Origin: Bordetella parapertussis
GTDB taxonomy: Bacteria; Pseudomonadota; Gammaproteobacteria; Burkholderiales; Burkholderiaceae_C
Length of the DNA stretch: 64,000 nt
Direction: 5' to 3'
Assembly (NCBI GenBank): GCA_945878355.1
Contig: CAMCTC010000009.1
Location: forward strand, 1-64,000
This document shows, piece after piece, positions 50,533 to 57,689 of the stretch. Under the pieces are notes generated by a model. The model was not told the origin of the DNA. It saw nothing but the letters and a program-made list of their open reading frames with translations, and ran no database searches. The position numbers and the translations under genes were made by a program. Each line of letters opens with the position of its first letter. The stretch's first letter is position 1.

Positions 50533-52191
50533 ATGACCTATGACATTGTGATTCGCGGTGGAACCATCGTTGACGGCAGCGGCAGCGAAGGCCGCGCCGG
50601 CGATCTGGGCATCGAAAACGGCATCATCACCGCGATGGGCAAGGTCGACGGCCGGGGACACCGCGAGATCGACGCGCAAGGCGCGACCGTGACGCCCGGC
50701 TTCGTCGACATCCACACCCATTTCGACGCGCAGATCGGCTGGGACCCCGACTGCACACCTGTCAGCTGGCACGGCGTGACCACCGCGCTGCTGGGCAACT
50801 GCGGCGTGACGTTCGCGCCCTGCAAGCCGAGTGACCGCGAACTGCTGGCCGGCATGATGGAGACCGTCGAGGACATTCCGCGCAACGCCATCCTGACAGG
50901 CTTGCCCTGGAGCTGGGAGGATTACGGCGGTTACCTGGATGCGATCGAAAAGATCCAACCCGGCATCAACATTGCCGGCCTGGTCGGCCACAGCGCGGTG
51001 CGCTTCTATGTGATGGGCGAGCGGGCCGTGGAAGAGCAAGCCACGCCCGACGAGTTGCGCCGCATGGTCGAGGTGGTGGGGCAGTCGATAGACGCTGGCG
51101 CAGCGGGCTTCTCGATCAACCGCCTGCCGATGCACACGCTGCCAGACGGCCGGGCCATTCCCGGGACGTTTGCCCATGAATCCGAATTGATCGAGATTGC
51201 GCGCACCGTGGCCCAGCGCAAGGGTTTGGTGCAGGCAGTGGGTGCCGAACTCGGATTGCTCACAAACATCGCCGACGCGACCGCCAGCCGCGTGCTGTGC
51301 AGCTACGGCGCAGGCGGCGGCGACCTCGCGTCGGCGGCACAGCGTCGCACGGCACTCGAAGAAGCCTGCGTCGGCCGCGACATCACCGCGATCACGCAGG
51401 TGCGCGGCTCGGGGATGATCTACGGCTTGCAGGCCTCGCTGCCGGTTCGCGGTGCCGCCTGGGGCCGGGTGCAGCGCATGGCTAACCTGAGCGACCGTCT
51501 CGCCGCGCTGGATGACCCGCAGATGCGGGACGCGATGATCGAGGAAGCCCGGCTCAAAGGCTTCAAGGAAAACCTGGGCACGCCGGTCGAACAAGTGTTC
51601 TACATGGGCACCGGCGTCTCGCCTGACTACACCGGCGGCCCAGAGACGAGCCTGGTTGCGATGGCCAAAGCCAGGGGTGAGCACTGGTCCGAGGCCTTTC
51701 TGCGGATCTCGCGCGAGACGCAGGGCAAGGCGCTGTTCACGCTGAGGATGTTCAACCCGAACATCGACGCGCTCGCACACATGTTCAAGAGCGACCACTG
51801 CTTCCCCAGCCTGGGCGATTCAGGCGCACATGTCTCGCAAGTGATGGATGCAGGCTGGGCCACTTTCATGTTGTCTTACTGGGTGCGTCAGCGCGGCTTC
51901 TTCACGATGGGCGAGGCGATCCAACGCATGACCTCGATGCCGGCGCGGGTCTTGGGCTTGAAGGACCGCGGCACGCTGGCCGTGGGCATGCGGGCCGATG
52001 TGAACGTCTTCGACGCTGACAAAGTGGCCGAGCATCATCCCGAGATGGTTCACGACCTGCCGGGCGGTGCTCGGCGATTCAACCAGCGCTCGACCGGCTA
52101 CCTGGCCACTTTGGTCAATGGCCAGATCAATGTGTTGAACGGCGAACACACCGGGCTGCGTGCCGGCAAGGTGTTGCGCCACCGGCAATAG
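50533..52191 (+). CDS. N-acyl-D-amino-acid deacylase-like amidohydrolase
   Basis: A 552-residue member of the amidohydrolase superfamily. The beta-sandwich start is YDIVIRGGTIVDGSGSEGRA; the metal-binding HxH is in TPGFVDIHTHFDAQIGWDPD; GVTTALLGNCGVTFAPC fits D-aminoacylase-type proteins; LPSLGDSGAHVSQVMD carries the catalytic aspartate; TSMPARVLGLKDRGTLAVGM closes the barrel. The expected activity is hydrolysis of an N-acyl or cyclic amide bond. The ATG has TGGAGA 8 nt upstream. It is the only plus-strand gene in the 47-57 kb catabolic region. Confidence 0.9.
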   Translation: MTYDIVIRGGTIVDGSGSEGRAGDLGIENGIITAMGKVDGRGHREIDAQGATVTPGFVDIHTHFDAQIGWDPDCTPVSWHGVTTALLGNCGVTFAPCKPSDRELLAGMMETVEDIPRNAILTGLPWSWEDYGGYLDAIEKIQPGINIAGLVGHSAVRFYVMGERAVEEQATPDELRRMVEVVGQSIDAGAAGFSINRLPMHTLPDGRAIPGTFAHESELIEIARTVAQRKGLVQAVGAELGLLTNIADATASRVLCSYGAGGGDLASAAQRRTALEEACVGRDITAITQVRGSGMIYGLQASLPVRGAAWGRVQRMANLSDRLAALDDPQMRDAMIEEARLKGFKENLGTPVEQVFYMGTGVSPDYTGGPETSLVAMAKARGEHWSEAFLRISRETQGKALFTLRMFNPNIDALAHMFKSDHCFPSLGDSGAHVSQVMDAGWATFMLSYWVRQRGFFTMGEAIQRMTSMPARVLGLKDRGTLAVGMRADVNVFDADKVAEHHPEMVHDLPGGARRFNQRSTGYLATLVNGQINVLNGEHTGLRAGKVLRHRQ

Positions 52192-52250
52192 CGCCACCGG
52201 CCATAGCGCAACCTGCAATAGCGCCACCAGCCATGGCGCCACTGTCAACA
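52176..52250. repeat. Five tandem 15-bp units
   Basis: Five imperfect 15-bp units based on GCGCCACCGGCCATA run from 52176 to 52250 with no spacing changes. The first unit contains the last codons and stop of the amidohydrolase gene, and the array continues into the gap before the convergent OB-fold gene. Differences are scattered point changes. Length is a multiple of three, but later units lie outside any gene. Confidence 0.85.
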
Positions 52251-52273
52251 AGCCCGCGCGGCCCGGCAGCGCT

Positions 52274-52663
52274 TCAGCGGGCCGCCAACTCGAAATACGG
52301 CAAGGGCTTGCCGGCGATGGTGCGGATTGCGCAGAGTACTCGGTCGCCTATGCCCAGACCGGGCGCACCATGGCCCATCGTCCGGAATCCCTCGTCGAGG
52401 TCGACCAGCACGATGACGTAAGGCAGCAGCGCGCGGAACTCGTCGTTCGGTGCGCGTTCGACCTGGGTGCAGGCCTGCACGATGCCGGTACCGATGCACA
52501 CAGCTGCCGCAGGTTCGGCCTGGCCGCAGGCCGGGCAAAAGCCGCGCCTGAAGTACCAGACATGGCGACACGCCAGGCAATGCTGGTACAACAGCTGGTC
52601 ACCGCCTTGGGTCCAATCCCGGGCCCAGTCCATCGTCGGATCTTGTGTTGCAGCGTCGTTCAT
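52274..52663 (-). CDS. OB-fold/zinc-ribbon DUF35 protein (Zn site intact)
   Basis: A 129-residue protein with an N-terminal zinc ribbon, CLACRHVWYFRRGFCPACGQ (CxxC...CxxC), and a C-terminal OB fold (VQACTQVERAPNDEFRALLP, IVLVDLDEGFRTMGHG, GDRVLCAIRTIAGKPLPYFE). DUF35 proteins pair with thiolase-like enzymes, including the steroid side-chain retro-aldolase complexes. The start overlaps the stop of the thiolase-like gene (ATGA), and the two are thus coupled. Confidence 0.85.
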   Translation of the reverse strand: MNDAATQDPTMDWARDWTQGGDQLLYQHCLACRHVWYFRRGFCPACGQAEPAAAVCIGTGIVQACTQVERAPNDEFRALLPYVIVLVDLDEGFRTMGHGAPGLGIGDRVLCAIRTIAGKPLPYFELAAR

Positions 52664-53793
52664 GCGGACTCCAGCACCAGACTGACATGCGACGACATCA
52701 CGCCGCCATCGCCGTGCAGCAAGGCCACGCCGGCACGCGAGGCCTGGCGAGCACCGGCACGACCTGTCATCTGCAAGTGCATCTCGGCCAAATGCGCCAT
52801 CGCACCGGCCACACCGCAATGACCGTAAGACATCAGCCCACCGTGCAGGTTGAGCGGCATCGCGCCAGTGACGCTGAAATGCCCTTCGCGGGCCAGCACG
52901 CCGGCTTGCCCGCGCGGCGCCAGCCCGATCTCCTCGAGCAGCATCGTCAGCGTGATCGTGAAGCTGTCGTAAATCGCCGCCGCCTCGACATCGGCCAGGC
53001 TGCGACCGGCAGCGGCCAGTGCACGCGCGGTGCAGGCGCCGGCACCGCAGTCGGTCAGACTGGCCAGCGCGCTGACATGCTGGGCGTTGTGGTGCTGCGT
53101 CGCGGCGGCGACGCGCAGCGAATGCGCGCCGACAGGCTCGGCAGAGACGATGACAGCGCAGCCGCCGTCGGCGATCGCGCAGCAGTCGAGCAGCTTCAGT
53201 GGCGAGGCGATCGGTCTGGACGCGAGCACATCCGCCACGCTGATGGGGCTGCGAAACTGCGCGCCCTCATGCTGCACCGCATGCGTGCGCATCAGCACCG
53301 CCAACTCGGCCAGATCCGCCTCGGTGCTGCCGAAGTCGTGCAGGTAGCGCGAGGCCAGCAGGCCGTAATAAGCGGGGATCGTTGCGCCCAAAGGCACCTC
53401 GTAGACCGGGTGCCCGACCTGCGCCAGCACCTGCACCGAAGAGTCACGGCTTTGCCCGGTCAAGCGGTTCTCGCCGCCGACCACCAACACGCGCCGCGCC
53501 ACGCCCGAGCCCACCAGCGCATGCGCCAGCATCACCAGCCCGAAACCGGTGGCCCCGCCCAGCTGCATCGCGTGGGCATAGCTCGGGTGCAGGCCGTAAT
53601 GCTCGGCGAATACGGTGGCGAGCATCAAGTGCGGCTGAGTCGTGGCGTAGCCGCACAACAGTCCATCGATGTCGCCGCGCGCCAGACCGGCGTCGGCCAG
53701 CGCCAGGTCGGCGGCCTCGCTCATCAGGTCTAGCGTGTTGCGGCCCGGGTGGCGGCCGAAACGCGTCAGGCCGCTGCCGACCAGGTAGCTCAT
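52660..53793 (-). CDS. Thiolase-like protein lacking the nucleophilic cysteine (1)
   Basis: A 377-residue thiolase-fold protein. Family landmarks are DLMSEAADLALADAGL, DGLLCGYATTQP, YDSFTITLTMLLEEIG, LNLHGGLMSYGHCGVAGAMA and LHGDGGVMSSHVSLVLES. At the position where thiolases have their acyl-carrying cysteine this protein reads QLGGATGFGLVM, with no Cys. This matches the SCP-x/Ltp2 type, which uses tyrosines for retro-aldol cleavage of hydroxyacyl-CoA rather than thiolysis. It precedes its DUF35 partner with an ATGA overlap. Confidence 0.85.
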   Translation of the reverse strand: MSYLVGSGLTRFGRHPGRNTLDLMSEAADLALADAGLARGDIDGLLCGYATTQPHLMLATVFAEHYGLHPSYAHAMQLGGATGFGLVMLAHALVGSGVARRVLVVGGENRLTGQSRDSSVQVLAQVGHPVYEVPLGATIPAYYGLLASRYLHDFGSTEADLAELAVLMRTHAVQHEGAQFRSPISVADVLASRPIASPLKLLDCCAIADGGCAVIVSAEPVGAHSLRVAAATQHHNAQHVSALASLTDCGAGACTARALAAAGRSLADVEAAAIYDSFTITLTMLLEEIGLAPRGQAGVLAREGHFSVTGAMPLNLHGGLMSYGHCGVAGAMAHLAEMHLQMTGRAGARQASRAGVALLHGDGGVMSSHVSLVLESA

Positions 53794-53848
53794 CGCGCCA
53801 AGCCCTGGTGACGCGACGAATGAAGTGGCCGGTGTCGGGACATCGGCG

Positions 53849-54928
53849 TCAAACCGTTGCCACCGGCGTCGCGGGCGACCCCACCGCGCCTGGCAGACGC
53901 AGCGGCGGCGCCGTCAGCAGGAAACGGCTGCGGCCATGGGCGCGCAGCCAGTTCGACAGCTCGCTGAGGTGCCAGATCTCCCCCAGGTGAACGCCGAGCT
54001 TGAACAAGCAGTGCTCGTGCAGCGGCAAGGTTGCGCAGCAGCCCGGGTGGCCGATCGCCGGATGTGCCTCGACCGCGTAGTTGTCGGCGATCAGCACCGA
54101 CAAACCGCTGTCGGTGATCCACTGCAGCAGCTTGGCATCGCGACCGTCGAGCACCGCACCAGTCTGGTCTAGCACCGCCGCATCGGGCTGGCCGGCCATC
54201 TCGACCAAGGCCTGGGCGAAGCCGGTGTGCAGGCACAGCATGTCGCCGGTCTCGACCACGACCTTGTCGGCCTCGATGATGCGCATCAAGCTGTCGTAGC
54301 CGACCAGGCTGCGTCCCCGGCCCAGATTGGCCTGCAGGTCGATCATCACGCCGCGGCCCTGGACGCAGCGTGCGGCCATGTTCTCGATGCCCAGCGCAGC
54401 GGCCTTGGAGGTCGAGCGGGACTGGCCCGGCGCGGGCACACCCGCATCGCTGCCCTCGGTCGGCGCCAGGATGTGGCGACCGGCCCTGAAGCCGTTGTAG
54501 TACACCGCCTCGGCAATGCCGTCGCCATTGGCGTCGAACATCTGGCCCACATGCGCCAAGCTGTCCCATTGGGTGGAGTACTGCAAGTGCATCACCACCA
54601 GGTCGTCGCTGATCACGTCGGTGTGCATCGGGTTGTCAGTGATCAGCCGGTAGTTCATGTTCGGCCGGCCATTGCGCAGCGTGGGCCGCAACACCGGCGG
54701 CAGACGCCGCGGGTTGAGCACGTTGCCGCCGGGCAGGTCTAGCGGCAGGCTCAGGCAGAAGGTCAGCCCCTCCTGGACCTCAGCCACACCTTGCTTGACC
54801 TTTTGCGGCGTCAGCAGGTTGATGCGGCCGCATTGGTCGTCGGCGCCGAAGTCACCCCAGTTCGAGCCTGGCGGGCGGTGGATCCAACGCGGTTCGTTGG
54901 CTTCGCTGGCATGGTTTGATTCGGACAT
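53849..54928 (-). CDS. Cyclase-family (kynurenine formamidase-like) hydrolase
   Basis: A 359-residue protein of the metal-dependent cyclase/formamidase family. HLQYSTQWDSLAHVGQMFD is the family metal motif (the usual form has HxGTHxDxxxH), and GLSVLIADNYAVEAHPA and LPLHEHCLFKLGVHLGEIW near the C-terminus carry the second half of the site. It could hydrolyse or dehydrate a cyclic or ring-derived substrate; the real substrate is unknown. ATG at 54928 has AGGAG 8 nt upstream. It sits in the centre of a symmetric five-gene set. Confidence 0.85.
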   Translation of the reverse strand: MSESNHASEANEPRWIHRPPGSNWGDFGADDQCGRINLLTPQKVKQGVAEVQEGLTFCLSLPLDLPGGNVLNPRRLPPVLRPTLRNGRPNMNYRLITDNPMHTDVISDDLVVMHLQYSTQWDSLAHVGQMFDANGDGIAEAVYYNGFRAGRHILAPTEGSDAGVPAPGQSRSTSKAAALGIENMAARCVQGRGVMIDLQANLGRGRSLVGYDSLMRIIEADKVVVETGDMLCLHTGFAQALVEMAGQPDAAVLDQTGAVLDGRDAKLLQWITDSGLSVLIADNYAVEAHPAIGHPGCCATLPLHEHCLFKLGVHLGEIWHLSELSNWLRAHGRSRFLLTAPPLRLPGAVGSPATPVATV

Positions 54929-55040
54929 CAGTTCAACTCCTGTGGTGGCAAGAACGTGACAAAGTGCCCGGCCGAGACGATCGCGCCTGCGCTGGAATGC
55001 GTTTGAATTTGGACGGTTCGGCCTGCCGCCGCTGCATCCG

Positions 55041-56195
55041 TCACAGGGTCTCTCGGGTGCCGAGGATCGCGGTGACCTGGCTAGACAGCACGCCGCCGTT
55101 GCCATGAGCGAGCGCGAGCTTCGCACCCTGCACCTGACGCGCCCCGGCCATGCCCGTGAGTTGCTGCACCGCCTCGACGACGGTGAACAAGCTGTACATG
55201 CCCGGGTGCACACAGGACAGTCCACCGCCATTGGTGTTGACGGGCAGCGCGCCGCCCGGCGCGATGCGACCACCCTCGACGAAGCGGCCGCCCTCGCCTT
55301 TGGCACAAAAGCCCAGGTCTTCGAGGAACAGGATCGTGTTGATCGTGAAAGCGTCGTAGAGCTCGACGACATCGATGTCGGCCGGGCCGTAGCCCGACTG
55401 TGCGAAGGCCCTGGCCCCGGACTGCACGGCGCCGGTGACCGTCAGGTCGGCCATCGCCGAGATGTTCATGTGCGTCGTCTCGGCGGCCGCGCCCAGCAGG
55501 TAGACCGGTTGAGCGGCATGGTCGGGCGCGCGGTCGGCGCGGCACATCACGACCGCGGCCGCACCGTCGGTCACCAAGCAGCAATCCCGCACCCCCAAGG
55601 GGTCGGCGACCCGGCGTGCACCCAGCACATCGGCGATCGTCAGATCCTCGCGCATGAAGGCTTCGGGGTTCTTCTGCGCCCACTTGCGCGCCGAGACCGC
55701 AACCTCGGCGAGTTGCTCACTCGTCGTGCCGTACTGGTGCATGTGGCGCGATGCCGCCAGTGCGTAGGCCGACACCGGCATCAGCGGCCGGTAGGCCGCC
55801 TCGAAGTAAGGGATCTTCTGCGAGCTCACCAGCTTGCCCGCGCCCGAACGCTGGTTGCTGCCATAGGCGACGAGCGCGACATTGCACTGCCCGGTGGCCA
55901 GCGCGTTGGCGGCCCAGAACATATGGGTCAGGAAGGCCGAGCCGCCAGTGCGGTTGTTGTCGGTGATCTTGGGGTGGATGCCCAGGTACTCCGACAGCGA
56001 CAGCCCGGACAGAAAGTCCTGCGGCAGGCCAACGAACAAACCGTCTACATCGGCCGGGGTCAGGTTCGCCTGCTTCAGTGCTTTCAGGCTGGCGTGCGCC
56101 GCCAGGTCGATCGACTCGAGGCCGGGCGCCTCGCCGATGCCATAAGTTGCAGCGCCAACGATCGCCGACTGTCCACGCGGAAACCCATCGTTCAT
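55041..56195 (-). CDS. Thiolase-like protein lacking the nucleophilic cysteine (2)
   Basis: A 384-residue thiolase-fold protein related to gene 52660-53793. It starts FPRGQSAIVGAATYGIGEAP and has LYDAFTINTILFLEDLGFCA, PVNTNGGGLSCVHPGMYSLF and LAHGNGGVLSSQVTAIL. The position of the thiolase cysteine reads NNRTGGSAFLTHM, without Cys. The replacement of His by Tyr in LYDAFT is typical of retro-aldolase-type members. It lies 37 bp downstream of a DUF35 gene that is probably its partner, mirroring the other pair. Confidence 0.85.
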   Translation of the reverse strand: MNDGFPRGQSAIVGAATYGIGEAPGLESIDLAAHASLKALKQANLTPADVDGLFVGLPQDFLSGLSLSEYLGIHPKITDNNRTGGSAFLTHMFWAANALATGQCNVALVAYGSNQRSGAGKLVSSQKIPYFEAAYRPLMPVSAYALAASRHMHQYGTTSEQLAEVAVSARKWAQKNPEAFMREDLTIADVLGARRVADPLGVRDCCLVTDGAAAVVMCRADRAPDHAAQPVYLLGAAAETTHMNISAMADLTVTGAVQSGARAFAQSGYGPADIDVVELYDAFTINTILFLEDLGFCAKGEGGRFVEGGRIAPGGALPVNTNGGGLSCVHPGMYSLFTVVEAVQQLTGMAGARQVQGAKLALAHGNGGVLSSQVTAILGTRETL

Positions 56196-56232
56196 CCAGA
56201 CTCTCCTGAGAAGTATTGCGGCCGAGACCGGG

Positions 56233-56619
56233 TCAGCCCACCGGGTCGAAAACGACCAGCGGCGAATCGCCTTCGACGGCGATACGCGCCTTGACACGCA
56301 TGCCGATGCGCACTGCGTCGCTCGCCATCGACTCGACACGGCTCATCATCCGAGGCCCTTCGTCGAGGTCGATCAACGCAACGTTGTAGCTCTGGGCTGG
56401 TGGGCGCTGGCGCATCGTGCTGGTGGCGTAGACCGTCCCGCCACCCGAGGCCTCGACCCACTCCAGGTCGGTCGCGCCGGTCGCCGGTTCGGCCACCCGC
56501 GGATAGAACACGAAGCGACCGCTGGCACGGCTGCGCTGGATCATGAACCGCCCCTCGGCCAGATGCTGCAGATACTCGCGCTCAGGCAGCGGCGAGACAG
56601 TGGGGGTCGGCTCGGACAT
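56233..56619 (-). CDS. OB-fold DUF35 protein with degenerate zinc ribbon
   Basis: A 128-residue DUF35-type protein: HLAEGRFMIQRSRASGRFVF, then PRVAEPATGATDLEWVEASG, then the OB fold with GGTVYATSTMRQRPPAQSYN, VALIDLDEGPRMMSRVES and GMRVKARIAVEGDSPLVVFD. The four zinc-binding cysteines of the family are absent: the sites read RSRAS and EPATG. ATG 56619 follows GGAGC with 8-nt spacing. It is immediately upstream of the thiolase-like gene. Confidence 0.8.
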   Translation of the reverse strand: MSEPTPTVSPLPEREYLQHLAEGRFMIQRSRASGRFVFYPRVAEPATGATDLEWVEASGGGTVYATSTMRQRPPAQSYNVALIDLDEGPRMMSRVESMASDAVRIGMRVKARIAVEGDSPLVVFDPVG

Positions 56620-56727
56620 GTAGACAGCTCCGGTGTATCTTGGTGGACGCGAACTCAGCATAGGCGGTGCAGATCAGCTGGGCTGTCGCCTTCGGCTCAA
56701 GCGCCGGTCGATCGATGCGAACAGGGT

Positions 56728-57138
56728 TCAGCTCAGCAACTGCACGTGCAAGCCGGCCACCCGCGAGAACTGGGCATCGCCTGTCAAGAAAACGTGCTGG
56801 TCACCCAACTGAAGGCAACTGGCGGCTTGCAGACAATCCGGCGTGCGCAAGCCATGTTTTGCCCGGATCGCTGCCGCCAACTCCACCACGTCACGGCTCA
56901 GGTCTACCCATACCAAATCACTGCGGCCAAAGAAAGCATCGTAGACCGCCAGCAACACTCGGTCATTGGATCTCATCGGCCCGACCCGGCACTCCAGCCA
57001 GCTCAGCCGGCTCAGGGCCGCACCCAGTTGTGGATGGGCAGTGGCGATCATCGCCAGTTTCTGCCGCACCCTCTTGGCGAAGGGCTCCCTGCCCTCGACC
57101 AGATAGATCAGCGCATTGGCGTCAAAGAATGCAATCAC
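56728..57138 (-). CDS. VapC-type PIN-domain toxin
   Basis: A 136-residue PIN-domain ribonuclease. The acidic metal-binding residues are Asp in IAFFDANALIYLVEG (near the N-terminus), Glu in RLSWLECRVGP, Asp in GLRTPDCLQAASC and Asp in VFLTGDAQFSRVAGL. PIN toxins of this class cleave tRNA or rRNA. The start is GTG at 57138, overlapping the antitoxin stop (GTGA). It lies in a 109-bp-flanked position after the DUF35 gene. Confidence 0.88.
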   Translation of the reverse strand: MIAFFDANALIYLVEGREPFAKRVRQKLAMIATAHPQLGAALSRLSWLECRVGPMRSNDRVLLAVYDAFFGRSDLVWVDLSRDVVELAAAIRAKHGLRTPDCLQAASCLQLGDQHVFLTGDAQFSRVAGLHVQLLS

Positions 57139-57401
57139 CAAGCCCGCTCGGCGTTCAAACTGGCATCGATGTCGGCCTTGCGCCGCTTGCCGGCGGCGGG
57201 CTGCCCCAGCAACCACTGCACGGCGGTCAGACCGGTTTGTGCGGACTTGCCGTTGACAAGACGAAGGTATTCGTCTTCTGACAAAACCACGGCGGCGGGC
57301 TTGTTGCGCTTGACGATGTGCAGTGGCCCGCGGCGCAGGCCGTCTTCAATGGCCGCCATACCGCGGCGCTTGATTTCGGAAACGGTGACGGTGTTGTTCA
57401 T
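57135..57401 (-). CDS. Phd/YefM-like antitoxin
   Basis: An 88-residue antitoxin-type protein beginning MNNTVTVSEIKRRGMAAIED, then GPLHIVKRNKPAAVVLSEDE, which is the Phd/YefM DNA-binding fold. The basic C-terminal part (GKRRKADIDASLNAERAW) would hold the toxin. It precedes vapC with a GTGA overlap, the usual antitoxin-first order. ATG at 57401. Confidence 0.87.
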   Translation of the reverse strand: MNNTVTVSEIKRRGMAAIEDGLRRGPLHIVKRNKPAAVVLSEDEYLRLVNGKSAQTGLTAVQWLLGQPAAGKRRKADIDASLNAERAW

Positions 57402-57432
57402 GGCTTGAGGCTCTGAATACGATGCTTTGAAT

Positions 57433-57450
57433 GGTACCGTTTTCAGTACC
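57433..57450. promoter_or_regulatory. Candidate operator for the toxin-antitoxin operon
   Basis: GGTACCGTTTTCAGTACC, 31 bp upstream of the antitoxin ATG, is an interrupted inverted repeat (GGTAC... GTACC) with an extra tandem GTACCGTTT. Antitoxins of the Phd/YefM type bind such palindromes to repress their own operon. The -10/-35 boxes of the promoter are not clear. Confidence 0.45.
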
Positions 57451-57555
57451 GTTTGTGAAACCCCGCAAACAAGGCATCGCGCGACACGGTGCAGGTCGGG
57501 CGGACTTCGGCTCAAGCGCCGATCAATCGCAGCCGCTCGGCCGTCGATGGACACC

Positions 57556-57618
57556 TGAGCTCCCCGAAGCCGCCCGCCTGGGGGGTCAAGCAAAGTGGCC
57601 AAGCCACATTTGCTTGAG
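57556..57618 (-). repeat. Interspersed palindromic repeat, copy B
   Basis: On the minus strand this starts CTCAAGCAAATGTGGCTTGG and continues CACTTTGCTTGACC, matching copy A closely through the first hairpin. The second part is diverged (GGCGGGCGGCTTCGGGGAGC). It lies between the toxin-antitoxin operon and the carboxyltransferase gene. Confidence 0.75.
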
Positions 57619-57689
57619 ACCGCGAGAATGCCCACATCGACTTCCAAGAAGCGCGCGAAACCCTCACCGCCCGAGATCGGACCCCCCAG

